Assembly: GCF_019966545.1 (NCBI RefSeq)
Contig: NZ_JAIMIC010000002.1
Location: 434,001 to 498,000, forward strand
Reading direction: 5' to 3'
Source of the DNA: Heliomarina baculiformis
Lineage (GTDB): Bacteria > Pseudomonadota > Alphaproteobacteria > Rhodobacterales > Rhodobacteraceae
DNA: 64,000 bases
Shown here: positions 1 to 8,377 of the stretch, piece after piece
Layout of the letters: the number at the start of each line of letters is the position of its first letter
Position numbering within the stretch: the first letter of the stretch is position 1
The notes under the pieces: generated by a model
Databases searched by the model: none
Told to the model about the DNA's origin: nothing
The model's input: only the letters and a program-made list of their open reading frames with translations
Made by a program: the position numbers and the translations under genes

Positions 1-47
1 CAGGGGTTAGCCGGGGAAACCTGTTGCTGGTACCCCCGGCAAAGGGA

Positions 48-881
48 TCAGTTGCCTTCGCTCATCTTTTTGATGAACTGAACGCCGCTCACACCAAGCG
101 GGACAGTGGCGAAGGGGCCACCGTGGCACATATGGGCCTTGTCCTGCGGATCGATCTGCGGGGTTTTTGCAAGGATCTCTTCGGCGAAATCCTCGGCATT
201 GTCCTTGGGGCGGTAGCCAAGGAAAGCCGCCTTGGAATTGTCCACGGGCGAGCGGTCGTTGTTCGACACACCATAAACGACGGAAAAGCCGGTGACGGGC
301 GAGGTCACGGATTTCTCGACCAGCTGGATCAGATCGTCATAGGACAGCCAAGATCCCAGCGCGCGGGCGTTCTGAACCGGGCCGGAAGCGGAATAGATAC
401 GCAGACAGACGGCTTCGAGACCGTATTTGTCCCAGTACATGGAGGCCATATCCTCGGCAAAGCACTTGGAGAGGCCATAGAAGGTATCCGGGCGGTGCGG
501 CATGTCCGTGGTGATGCGCGTGGTCTTGGGATACATGCCCATCGCGTGGATCGAGCTGGCATAGATGATCCGGCGCACGCCATGTTTGTGGGAGGCGTTC
601 CAGACCGTGTAGGCGCCAAGGAAGTTTGAATGCAGGATCTCTTCAAAGGAGGCTTCGTCCGGGATCGCGCCGAAATGCACGACCATGTCGGCACCTTCGA
701 TCAGGTCCATCATCGCGGCCTGATCGCCCACATCGGCTTTGACATAGGTTTCATTGCTGCCAAGGTTTTCCAGCCCGTCGACGAGGTCGCTTGAAACAAG
801 TTCCTCCGCGAGCTTTGCAAGCGGCGCGCGCAACTGGCTGCCAAGGGCGCCGGCGGCGCCGGTCAGAACGATCTTTTTCAT
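48..881 (-). CDS. NAD-dependent epimerase/dehydratase, uronate dehydrogenase-like
   Basis: 277 residues. The N-terminus has the Rossmann glycine motif GAAGALG (8-14), and a Tyr-x3-Lys pair (YGLSK, Tyr135/Lys139) sits where short-chain and extended dehydrogenases keep their catalytic residues. The pattern YGLSKCFAEDMA and the length resemble uronate dehydrogenases, which oxidise galacturonate or glucuronate to the aldarolactone with NAD. A nearby DgoK-like gene fits sugar-acid metabolism, but the hydantoinase-type neighbours do not obviously. AGGAG lies just upstream of the ATG. It is the last gene of a minus-strand run that begins with hyuA. The superfamily is secure; the substrate is inferred. 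Confidence 0.8.
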   Translation of the reverse strand: MKKIVLTGAAGALGSQLRAPLAKLAEELVSSDLVDGLENLGSNETYVKADVGDQAAMMDLIEGADMVVHFGAIPDEASFEEILHSNFLGAYTVWNASHKHGVRRIIYASSIHAMGMYPKTTRITTDMPHRPDTFYGLSKCFAEDMASMYWDKYGLEAVCLRIYSASGPVQNARALGSWLSYDDLIQLVEKSVTSPVTGFSVVYGVSNNDRSPVDNSKAAFLGYRPKDNAEDFAEEILAKTPQIDPQDKAHMCHGGPFATVPLGVSGVQFIKKMSEGN

Positions 882-917
882 GTCGGGTCTCTCCTTTGTT
901 CGGGGGCGTGCCTGCCC

Positions 918-2123
918 TCAGATCACCGCTTTTTCAAGCAGTGAAGCGTTATTGGCGATGCGCTCGAAAGCGAAGGGGGTAAGGTCCATGCTGCGATATT
1001 CGCCATAGGCCAGATATTCCGCCATGCCGCGCCCGATGGCGGGGGCCTGTTGCAACCCGTGCCCGGAAAAGCCGTTCACGAAATGGAAATTGGTGATCTC
1101 GGGATGTGGGCCGACAATCGCGTTCTGATCAAAAGTGTTATAGGCATAGTGACCGGCCCATGAATTGATGAGCTTGATCGCCTCGAACTGCGGGATGCGG
1201 TGGGCGATGGCAGGCCAGACCTTTTCCTCCCAGATCGAGTGATCCATCGTGAAATCGTCGAACGGTGCGGCAGGGTCTTGATACGGGGGGCATCCGGCCA
1301 TGTAATAGCGCCCGTCGGTGCGCATGTGCACGCCCGAGGGGTCGATGGTCAGCGGCAGATCCTGCGACAGCGGTTTCTCGGCGGCGAAGATAAAGGTGAA
1401 ACGCTTGCGCGGCTCGACGGGGAGGCGGATCCCGGCCATTTGTGCGGTCACTGCGGCGCGCGGACCGGAGGCGTTCACGACCTGACCACAGGCGATTTTC
1501 TCGCCCGATTCCAGATGGATGCTTTGCACCTTGGCGTGGTCGACGGTCATGCCGGTGACTTCGTTGGCGATATACTCGATCCCGTTTGCGCGGCCTGCAC
1601 GGCGGAACCAGTCGAACATGGTGCCCCCGTCGAAATAGCCCTCTTCCACGAGGTTATGGTTGCCGACGAGGATGTCTTCGAGGTTGTAGAACGGGTAGGC
1701 GGCGGCGATCTGCTTGCGGCTCATGTGTTCTGTCGCCGCGCCCATCGCGGATTGAACCGCATGGGCCGCGCGCAGGGCGTCGGCAAAGGCCGGGGTGCTG
1801 GCGAGGTACATGTAGCCAAAGCTTTGCAGGGCGAGCGCGGGGGCTTCGGGATCACCGATTTCCTCACGGAAATTCTTGATGAACTCGGCCCCGTATTGCG
1901 AGATCTTTACGTTGATTTCCTGGCTGTATTGCTGGCGGATGCAACTGTTGGTGTGCGAGGTCGAGGCGAATTCATAATTCGGATCGCGCTCGACAACCAG
2001 CACGCGACCATCGAAACCGATCTTGGTTAACCACCACGAAACGGCGGCACCATACATGGCACCGCCGACGATGATCACATCGTAACTGTTATGTTTCGGG
2101 GTTGAGGGCAGTTTTGCACTCAT
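918..2123 (-). CDS. FAD-dependent oxidoreductase, DAO family
   Basis: 401 residues. The FAD-binding Rossmann motif is at the N-terminus (DVIIVGGAMYG, about 15-25) with the acidic ribose-binding residue about 20 residues later (VVERDP). The layout matches the D-amino-acid oxidase/sarcosine oxidase/glycine oxidase family, which oxidises C-N bonds of secondary or primary amines to imines. The C-terminal part holds NGFSGHGLQQAPAIGRGMAE, a typical FAD-contact stretch. Its ATG overlaps the hyuB stop by 4 bases, so the two are translationally coupled. Together with HyuA/HyuB this suggests opening of a cyclic amide or hydantoin followed by amine oxidation, for example an N-methylhydantoin to sarcosine route. 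That route is inference, because no carbamoylsarcosine hydrolase is seen. Confidence 0.85.
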   Translation of the reverse strand: MSAKLPSTPKHNSYDVIIVGGAMYGAAVSWWLTKIGFDGRVLVVERDPNYEFASTSHTNSCIRQQYSQEINVKISQYGAEFIKNFREEIGDPEAPALALQSFGYMYLASTPAFADALRAAHAVQSAMGAATEHMSRKQIAAAYPFYNLEDILVGNHNLVEEGYFDGGTMFDWFRRAGRANGIEYIANEVTGMTVDHAKVQSIHLESGEKIACGQVVNASGPRAAVTAQMAGIRLPVEPRKRFTFIFAAEKPLSQDLPLTIDPSGVHMRTDGRYYMAGCPPYQDPAAPFDDFTMDHSIWEEKVWPAIAHRIPQFEAIKLINSWAGHYAYNTFDQNAIVGPHPEITNFHFVNGFSGHGLQQAPAIGRGMAEYLAYGEYRSMDLTPFAFERIANNASLLEKAVI

Positions 2124-3829
2124 ACAGGCTCTCCTGCTTTGACGGCGGCGGTGACCGCGTCGATGTCGGACTGGCTAAGGCCATAGGTGTCTCGGGCGGA
2201 CTTGGCCGAGATATAGCCGCGCGCAAGGTCGCGTTTGACCATGGCGGGGTCCCGTTCGGCCGGGTCGCCGTAGCCTGCGCCGCCGGGGAAGGAGAGCATG
2301 ACGCGGCGGCCCTCGGGGACATACTGCTTGCCCTTACCCTTCATCGCGGTGCCGTCGTCCTGCGCGATGGTGGTGGGCGCGCCGTCCGCGCCGCCTGCGC
2401 GGCCCCGTGCGGGGTGGTTGACCCGGTCGAACATTGCCTGAAAGTCAAACTCGCGGCCGGTGGTCGCGCCGACCTCCATGTGCTGGCCAAGACCGCCACG
2501 ATACTTGCCGGCGCCGCCGGAATCGGGACGCAGTTCCTTGCGCCAGATGATGACGGGGCCGACCTGCTCGGTCGCTTCGACCGGCATGGTCATCACGCCC
2601 GAGGGGAAAGCGGTGGCGTTCATGCCGTCGAGCGTCGGCCGGGCGCCGGAGCCGCCGGAGTTGAAGGTCAGCACCTCGGCGCGCCGGGCACCGGCGGCGC
2701 GCGCGGCGGCGCTGGCGGGCCGTAGCGAGACCTGGAAGTTGCACAGACACCCGGCGCCCTCGGAGGGCACGGTTTCCGGCAGGATCTTGTCGAGCGCGTC
2801 ATAGACCGTATCGGGGATCATATGGCCGATGACGTGGCGCAGCGCAACCGGAGCGGGATGCACGGCGTTGACGATGGTGTCTTCGGGGGCGGTGATCTCG
2901 AACGGGGCCAGCGAGGCAGCGTTGTTCGGGATTTCCGGCGCGATGGCGCATTTCAGCGCGTAGCAGGCATAGGCTTTGGTATAGACCAGCGGGACGTTGA
3001 TGCCCTTGCGGTCGATGCCCGAGGTGCCGTCGAAATCGCAGAGAATGCGGTCTTCCTCGACCTTGATGCGGACCTTGAGGGTGATCGGCTGGTCATAACC
3101 GTCGATGATCATTTCGCCGCTGGCTTCCTGCCGGGGCAGGGCCTTGATCCTATCAAGCGTGGCGCGGCGGGAGTTTTCGAGGATGAAGTCGGAGATGCCG
3201 GTAAGGTCGGCAAGGCCGAATTCATTCATCATGTCGACAAGCCGCCGGTGGCCGGTTTCGTTGCAGGAGGCGAGCGCGTAGATATCGCCGATCAATTGGT
3301 CAGGTTCGCGGACGTTGGAGCGGATGATCTTGACGAGCGTCTGATCGACCGTGCCTTTTTCGGCGAATTTCATGATCGGGACATGGATGCCTTCCTCGTA
3401 GACGGAATTGGCATCGGCGCCGAAGCCGCGCCCGCCTACGTCGACCACATGGGCGGTGCAGGCGAAAAAGCCGACGAGCTGGCCGTTCAGGAAAGAGGGC
3501 GTGACCACGGTGAAGTCATGCAGGTGGCCGGTGCCCTCCCACGGATCGTTGGTGATATAGACGTCGCCGTCGAACATCTGGTCGGGCCCGATGCGGCGGA
3601 TAAAATGACCGACGGCATCGGCCATCGCGTTCACATGGCCCGGCGTGCCGGTGACGGCCTGGGCGAGGATGCGGCCCTCGCGGTCATAGACCCCGGCGGA
3701 GAGGTCGCCCGCTTCGCGCACCGAGGTGGAAAAGGCGGTGCGCACGAGCGCCTGCGCCTGTTCCTCGACGACCGAGATCAGACGGTTCCACATGACCTGA
3801 TTGGAGACGGTAGAGTTGCGGCTTGCCAT
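2120..3829 (-). CDS. hyuB: Hydantoinase B/oxoprolinase family protein
   Basis: 569 residues, the usual length of the HyuB family. Recognisable motifs are NDPWEGTGHLHDF near residue 90, the GSGARPTLDG region around 390, and a Gly-rich GGAGKYRGGLGQHMEV segment near 440. In this family the B subunit works with the A subunit in ATP-dependent opening of hydantoin, N-methylhydantoin, 5-oxoproline or acetophenone-type substrates. The start lies 5 bases after the hyuA stop, and the end overlaps the FAD oxidoreductase by 4 bases, so A, B and oxidase form one operon. The family is certain; the substrate is not determined. Confidence 0.9.
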   Translation of the reverse strand: MASRNSTVSNQVMWNRLISVVEEQAQALVRTAFSTSVREAGDLSAGVYDREGRILAQAVTGTPGHVNAMADAVGHFIRRIGPDQMFDGDVYITNDPWEGTGHLHDFTVVTPSFLNGQLVGFFACTAHVVDVGGRGFGADANSVYEEGIHVPIMKFAEKGTVDQTLVKIIRSNVREPDQLIGDIYALASCNETGHRRLVDMMNEFGLADLTGISDFILENSRRATLDRIKALPRQEASGEMIIDGYDQPITLKVRIKVEEDRILCDFDGTSGIDRKGINVPLVYTKAYACYALKCAIAPEIPNNAASLAPFEITAPEDTIVNAVHPAPVALRHVIGHMIPDTVYDALDKILPETVPSEGAGCLCNFQVSLRPASAAARAAGARRAEVLTFNSGGSGARPTLDGMNATAFPSGVMTMPVEATEQVGPVIIWRKELRPDSGGAGKYRGGLGQHMEVGATTGREFDFQAMFDRVNHPARGRAGGADGAPTTIAQDDGTAMKGKGKQYVPEGRRVMLSFPGGAGYGDPAERDPAMVKRDLARGYISAKSARDTYGLSQSDIDAVTAAVKAGEPV

Positions 3830-3834
3830 ATCCG

Positions 3835-5913
3835 TTATCCTTTCACAGTCAGGTCAATACATCCATCCGAACGGCTGGTAGCGGTGCGGCTGGAGGGGAC
3901 GATGATGGTGGTTTCGTCTTCGGTGATCGCGGCGGGGCCCGCGACGCTGTCGCCTGCCGTCATGTCCTTGCGCTGGACAATAGCGGCGCTGACGGGCGCG
4001 CCAAGAGCGGGATCGAAGATCTCGCGTTTTTGCGCGGCCTCGACGGGGGTTATGCCGGTTTCTTCCGCGACTTCCGTCACCGGCTGCGGGGGCGTGGTGG
4101 CATTAACCGACCAAACGGTGATTTCGATGTCGAGCCCTTCGACGGTGCGGCTGAAGAGCTGGGTATAGTCACTCTCGAACAGGTCCTGGAAACGTTCGGC
4201 GCGCGGGTTGGCCGCGTCTTCCTCGGACAGGATGACCGGGATTTCCCAGCCCTGACCGGCGTAGCGCATGTAGACCTTGTATTCGCAGGCGATGTCGGCG
4301 GTGGCGTCGCAGGAGCGCACGAATTTGGTGGATTCCGCGCGCAGTTCGTCGATCAGCGTGCTGACGGTTTCCGGGTTCATGTCGGAGAGCCGCATGTAGA
4401 CCGAGCGGTTGGCTTCGAAGCTGAAGGGCGCGCGCAGGAAGCCGATGGCAGAGCCGACGCCAGCCCCCGGCGGGACGAGGCAGCGGGAGACGCCGAGTTT
4501 TTCGCAAAGGCGGCCCGCATGGAGCGGGGCTGCGCCGCCGAAGGCGATCATGGTGTAATCGGCGAGGTCCTCGCCGTTTTCCACCGCGTGGACGCGGGCA
4601 GCGTTGGCCATGTTTTCATCCACCACTTCGGCGAGGCCGAAAGCGGCCTCTTGCGCTTGCATGTCGAGGGTTTCGCCGATGACGCTGTTCAGGGCTCTCG
4701 CCGATTTCTCGGGATAGAGGGGGATCGAGCCGCCAGCGAAGTTCTCGGGATCGAGCTTGCCGAGGGTCAGGTCGGCATCTGTCACGGCGGGACGGTCGCC
4801 GCCGCGCCCGTAGCAGGCGGGGCCGGGTTCGGAGCCTGCGGATTCAGGGCCGACGCGGATCTGGCGCATCGCGTCCACATGGGCGAGCGAGCCGCCCCCG
4901 GCGCCGATTTCCACCATGTCGATCACCGGGATCGAGATCGGCATGCCCGAGCCTTTCTTGAAGCGGTAGGTTCGGGCAACCTCGAACACGCGGGCGGTTT
5001 TCGGGGTCTGGTCGCGGATCAGGCAGATCTTGGCCGTGGTGCCGCCCATGTCGAAGGAAAGCACCCGGTCGAGTCCGTAACGCGCGGCGATGTTCGCGGC
5101 AAAGACCGCGCCGCCTGCGGGGCCGGATTCGACCAGCCGGACGGGGAATTCAGCGGCGCTGTCGATGGAGATGATGCCGCCGCCGGAATGCATCAGAAAG
5201 ACCGGGCAGGTGACTCCTTCGTCGCGCAGGCGGGCCTCGAGCCGGCCGAGATAGCTCTTGATCAGCGGCTTGATATAGGCGTTCGCGACCACGGTATTGA
5301 AACGTTCATATTCGCGCATCTGCGGGCTGACTTCGCAGGAAAGCGATACCATCGCTTCGGGCATCTTTTCGGTCAGGACCTCGCGGACCAGCTTTTCATG
5401 GGCGTCGTTCTGGTAGGAATGCAGCAGGCCGACCGCGATGGAGGTGAAACCGGCCTCTTTCAGCTGGGCGACCAGTTCCTCGATCTCGGCGCGCTCGAGT
5501 GGGATCAGCACGTTGCCATGGGCATCCATACGCTCGGTCAGGGTGAAGCGGTCCTGCCGCGCGAGCAGCGGTTCCGGCAGGGTGAGGTTGAGATCGTATT
5601 GCTCGAACCGGCTTTCGGTACGCATTTCGATCACGTCGCGGAAGCCTTTGGTGGTGATCAGCGCGGTTTTGGCACCGCGCCGTTCGATCAGCGCATTGGT
5701 GGCGAGCGTCGTGCCGTGAATGATCTGGGTGATGTCGCCCGGCATGACCCCGGCGGATTTGCAGACGCGATGGATGCCTTCGATAATGGCGTCTTCGGGC
5801 GCGGCATAGGTGGTGAGAACCTTGGTGGAATAGGGGGTTCCGTCGACCTCGACCACCACGTCGGTGAAGGTGCCGCCGATGTCGATGCCCATGCGGATTG
5901 AAGACGCTGCCAT
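3835..5913 (-). CDS. hyuA: Hydantoinase A/oxoprolinase family protein
   Basis: 692 residues. The actin-like ATPase signature GIDIGGTFTDVVVEVDG is near residue 9, and a second phosphate motif, SFDMGGTTAKICLI, is in the middle. This is the ATP-using subunit partnered by HyuB. The open frame continues further upstream to 6354, but that part lies inside the LysR gene and looks like shadow coding. The ATG at 5913 has AAGGTGACAGG just ahead of it; an in-frame ATG at 5892 is the alternative. A perfect 8-base dyad (5992-6010) lies about 80 bases upstream and may be the control site. First gene of the hyuA-hyuB-oxidase-epimerase operon. Confidence 0.9.
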   Translation of the reverse strand: MAASSIRMGIDIGGTFTDVVVEVDGTPYSTKVLTTYAAPEDAIIEGIHRVCKSAGVMPGDITQIIHGTTLATNALIERRGAKTALITTKGFRDVIEMRTESRFEQYDLNLTLPEPLLARQDRFTLTERMDAHGNVLIPLERAEIEELVAQLKEAGFTSIAVGLLHSYQNDAHEKLVREVLTEKMPEAMVSLSCEVSPQMREYERFNTVVANAYIKPLIKSYLGRLEARLRDEGVTCPVFLMHSGGGIISIDSAAEFPVRLVESGPAGGAVFAANIAARYGLDRVLSFDMGGTTAKICLIRDQTPKTARVFEVARTYRFKKGSGMPISIPVIDMVEIGAGGGSLAHVDAMRQIRVGPESAGSEPGPACYGRGGDRPAVTDADLTLGKLDPENFAGGSIPLYPEKSARALNSVIGETLDMQAQEAAFGLAEVVDENMANAARVHAVENGEDLADYTMIAFGGAAPLHAGRLCEKLGVSRCLVPPGAGVGSAIGFLRAPFSFEANRSVYMRLSDMNPETVSTLIDELRAESTKFVRSCDATADIACEYKVYMRYAGQGWEIPVILSEEDAANPRAERFQDLFESDYTQLFSRTVEGLDIEITVWSVNATTPPQPVTEVAEETGITPVEAAQKREIFDPALGAPVSAAIVQRKDMTAGDSVAGPAAITEDETTIIVPSSRTATSRSDGCIDLTVKG

Positions 5914-5991
5914 GTTACCTGTCACCTTGCGCGTTGCTGTTCGTTGCGGCCACGCTAGGGGCGGCAGTGGATCAACGCAAATTATTTGATT

Positions 5992-6010
5992 TTTTCTATT
6001 GGATAGAAAA
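5992..6010. promoter_or_regulatory. Candidate LysR-type operator upstream of hyuA
   Basis: Perfect inverted repeat TTTTCTAT-TGG-ATAGAAAA, which contains the T-N11-A form expected of LysR-family boxes. It lies in the 115-base gap between the lysR stop (6029) and the hyuA start (5913), in a short AT-rich patch within GC-rich DNA. The assignment to the adjacent LysR gene is inference. Confidence 0.5.
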
Positions 6011-6028
6011 GATTTATCATGAGCCGGT

Positions 6029-6937
6029 TCAGTAGAGGGGGGCGTTGCGCTGATAGGTGAGCGCGACCTGACTGGCGAGATTGGCGGCGCGCTGGACGTA
6101 GAGCCCGGCGGTATGGGCATCAAAACGCGCGACAAAATCGAGATCGTCGGGCTGCCAGCTGTAGTTGAGCTGGCGCAGGGCATTGCTGGCAAGTTCCTCG
6201 GACACCATCGCGGCGGGAAGGGCGGCGACGCCCATGCTGTCGATCGCCATTTGCTTGCCTGCTGCAAGGTTAGAAGAGGGGACGAGATGGGCGTTGCTGC
6301 GCTCGGCACGGAAATGGGCAAGCACTTCCTCGTGCTGTCGGGTGCCGCGGGCATGAGTGAGGATCGGGTGCCGGGCCATGTCGTCGACGGTGAGAGGGCG
6401 ATCTGTAGCGAGGTCGAGATTGGGCGAGGCGACCCAGATCAGCGGGTAACGTCCCAGCGCGGCGGTGCCGGTAGCGCTGCGGGAGAAGGGGCCGTTCTGC
6501 AGCGCGAGGTCTATGCGATGCGAGAAGAGGTCCTCTTCGAGCCGCGCGGACATATCGACGGTGAGCTCGACGCTGATCTTGGGGAATTCCTCGCGGAAGG
6601 CGCGCATAAAATCGCGCAGCCAGGTGTGCATGATCATCTCGGTCACGCCGAGGCGCAGGGCTCCGTCGTAGAGGCCAAGCTCGCCCGAAGCGGCGATGAG
6701 CGCGTCGGTCTGACGCAGGATCGCACGGGCGTGTTCCAGCAGGTCGCGGCCCTTGGCAGTGAGCCGGACCGAGCCCGCGTCGCGGGTCATCAGCGAGACG
6801 TTCAGCGCCGACTCCAGCGCCGCGATCCGGGCGGAAATATTGGGCTGGGTCGTGTTCAGCCGTTCGGCCGCACCTCGAAAACTACCGATGTCCGCAATCC
6901 AGACAAAGGCTTCGAGCTGTTTGATCGTGAATGACAT
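6029..6937 (-). CDS. LysR family transcriptional regulator
   Basis: 302 residues. The N-terminal winged helix-turn-helix is clear (FTIKQLEAFVWIADIGSF, then AAERLNTTQPNISARIAALE), followed by an effector-binding domain of normal length. The ATG at 6937 shares one base with the stop of the upstream DgoK-like gene (TGATG), so the two are co-translated. It sits directly upstream of and in the same direction as hyuA, rather than divergent as LysR genes often are. The dyad at 5992-6010 is a likely target. The inducer is unknown. Confidence 0.9.
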   Translation of the reverse strand: MSFTIKQLEAFVWIADIGSFRGAAERLNTTQPNISARIAALESALNVSLMTRDAGSVRLTAKGRDLLEHARAILRQTDALIAASGELGLYDGALRLGVTEMIMHTWLRDFMRAFREEFPKISVELTVDMSARLEEDLFSHRIDLALQNGPFSRSATGTAALGRYPLIWVASPNLDLATDRPLTVDDMARHPILTHARGTRQHEEVLAHFRAERSNAHLVPSSNLAAGKQMAIDSMGVAALPAAMVSEELASNALRQLNYSWQPDDLDFVARFDAHTAGLYVQRAANLASQVALTYQRNAPLY

Positions 6938-7716
6938 CAGTTTTTCTGCAGCTCGGCTTGGGCGGTGGCGAGACCGGCGCGGATCATGGTGGGTTCGTCG
7001 GTGCGGGTGACCGGCACGCCCTGCGCTTCGAGCGCCTTGGTCTGGAGGTCGGCGAGCGGGGGCTGGCCTATGACAGCAACCTGCTGGCCGAGCCAGTAGG
7101 GGCGGGCGGCGGCCAGTTCCGCGCCAATCAGCAGGCCGGCAAGCTGGCTGGTGGATGTGGCCGTTGCGAGGCGGGCGGCGAGGCGTTCGGGGCGGGACAT
7201 GCTGTCGCTGACGGCGTCGAGAAAAGCGGCATTGTCCTGTTGAGTTTTGTCGAGATGCGAGAGCGCCGGGGTGGTGCGCAGGGCGGTGAGGAGATCGCCA
7301 GTTAGGAAGGACTGCACGGAGACGATTTCCTCGGCGCTGATATGGGCCCAGTGGCTGCGCGGGCCGGTGACGCAGAGCACGCCGTCCCATCCCGGGTTCA
7401 GCGACAGGAAACCGCGGGCGGGCGCAAGGAGCGATGTAATCGGGGGCTGGTCGCTGGCGGCGAGCGCGGGGAGCGAGAAGCGGTTGCCGCCAAGGGCCTG
7501 TGCTGGCAGGTCGAGCGGTTTGCAGGGCAGCTTGACCTGCGGGGCCTCTGGATCGCTGCTTTGCAGCAGCGGCGCGCCGGGGAATTTCTTGCGGAGGTCG
7601 TCGGGCGTGCTTTCGCCGGGTCCGAGCGCGCGCGTGGACTTCATCGCCCAGGCGCGAGGTGGCGTGTGGGAGGTATCGGCGGCGATCCAGTCGGGAATAT
7701 TCTGGCTGTCGGTCAT
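6937..7716 (-). CDS. 2-dehydro-3-deoxygalactonokinase-like protein, degenerate kinase motifs
   Basis: 259 residues from the ATG at 7716; a GTG at 7755 would add 13. The overall layout follows DgoK, which phosphorylates 2-dehydro-3-deoxygalactonate: an N-terminal DWIAADTSHTPPRAWAM, a middle WDGVLCVTGPRSHWAHIS, and a well-kept C-terminal QLAGLLIGAELAAARPYW. The usual N-terminal phosphate loop (D-W-G-T-S before the RAW) is changed to ADTSHT, and the Gly-Met-Val-Gly segment that follows in true kinases is not visible. It is therefore shorter than typical (about 300) and may lack kinase activity. It is coupled to the LysR gene, which hints at a sensory or vestigial role. Confidence 0.65.
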   Translation of the reverse strand: MTDSQNIPDWIAADTSHTPPRAWAMKSTRALGPGESTPDDLRKKFPGAPLLQSSDPEAPQVKLPCKPLDLPAQALGGNRFSLPALAASDQPPITSLLAPARGFLSLNPGWDGVLCVTGPRSHWAHISAEEIVSVQSFLTGDLLTALRTTPALSHLDKTQQDNAAFLDAVSDSMSRPERLAARLATATSTSQLAGLLIGAELAAARPYWLGQQVAVIGQPPLADLQTKALEAQGVPVTRTDEPTMIRAGLATAQAELQKN

Positions 7717-7795
7717 GGAGATCTGTGCTGTCGCAAAGCTTTGCGGGGAAGTCACCTATCCTGTCACAGGGCGGGTGGGGGCAGCAAGGGGTGAA

Positions 7796-7861
7796 GGGGC
7801 TCTGCCCCGCCGCGCCGGGGCGCGGCCCCCCGGGATATTTGAAGACCCAAAGAAGCAAGGG
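7796..7861. repeat. GC-rich palindromic intergenic repeat (REP-like)
   Basis: Two adjacent perfect stems, GGGGC-tct-GCCCC (7796-7808) and CCGCGCC-gg-GGCGCGG (7810-7825), are followed by CCCCGGGATATTTGAAGACC and a purine-rich tail. Elements with this layout (stem, then GGGATATTT, then an AAGAAG-like tail) are, from memory, common between genes in Rhodobacteraceae. Only one copy is seen in this window, so its repeat status rests on prior knowledge. Confidence 0.5.
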
Positions 7862-7933
7862 CTGACCGGGCGCGGGATTTCCGCTTATGCTGGTGTCAGG
7901 GGGCGGGAAAAGGATTGACAGGGAGGTAATATA

Positions 7934-7945
7934 TTAACATGTTAA
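7934..7945. promoter_or_regulatory. Candidate operator of the homoprotocatechuate operon
   Basis: Perfect 12-base palindrome TTAACATGTTAA in an AT-rich patch 27 bases upstream of the hpaF start. Such a dyad fits a MarR- or GntR-type repressor of aromatic catabolism. No such regulator gene is present in the window, so it would act from elsewhere. Confidence 0.5.
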
Positions 7946-7972
7946 ATACATACTGTGGCCGGGGAGACAGGG

Positions 7973-8377
7973 ATGCCGCATTTGCGAATCGAATATTCCG
8001 CCGGGCTTGAACGGCGGGTATCGGTCGCGGCGCTTTGCGAGGCGCTGCGGGTGGCGATGATCGAGACCAGGATTTTTCCGCTGGCGGGGATCCGGGTGCG
8101 CGCCTTTCGGGCCGATCACGCGATTGTCGCGGATGGGCTGGCGGAGAACGATTTTGCCGCGCTGGTCATGAGCGTCGGCGCAGGCCGGTCCGGGGAGGTT
8201 CTGCAGGCCGCGGGGCAGCATGTTTTCAACGCGGCGCAGTCGGTTCTGGCCGAGGCGCTTGCGACACCGCATTTCGCGCTTTCGCTGGAGATCCGCGTGT
8301 CGGACCCGGCGCTGAGCTGGAAGGATACACCCATACACGCGCGGCTTTCGGGGCCTGGGCGAGAGGAGAGATCATGA
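7973..8377 (+). CDS. hpaF: 5-carboxymethyl-2-hydroxymuconate isomerase
   Basis: 134 residues; family members are about 126. It begins MPHLRIEYS, with the catalytic proline exposed as residue 1 after Met removal, as in the tautomerase superfamily. It isomerises 5-carboxymethyl-2-hydroxymuconate in the homoprotocatechuate meta-cleavage pathway. The ATG at 7973 follows GGGGAGACAGGG; an in-frame GTG at 7955 would place the proline internally and is rejected. The stop overlaps the next gene (ATGA), and the three following genes carry pathway neighbours, which makes the assignment firm. Also called hpcD. Confidence 0.88.
   Translation: MPHLRIEYSAGLERRVSVAALCEALRVAMIETRIFPLAGIRVRAFRADHAIVADGLAENDFAALVMSVGAGRSGEVLQAAGQHVFNAAQSVLAEALATPHFALSLEIRVSDPALSWKDTPIHARLSGPGREERS

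Noticed and set aside
2822-4168. Open frame opposite hyuB and the end of hyuA
   Set aside because: Crosses two well-supported genes on the other strand and has no domain or ribosome site.
3823-5901. Long open frame opposite hyuA (692 codons)
   Set aside because: It mirrors hyuA exactly, has His/Asp/Gly/Arg-rich nonsense composition and no family motif. It is an effect of high GC on the antisense frame.
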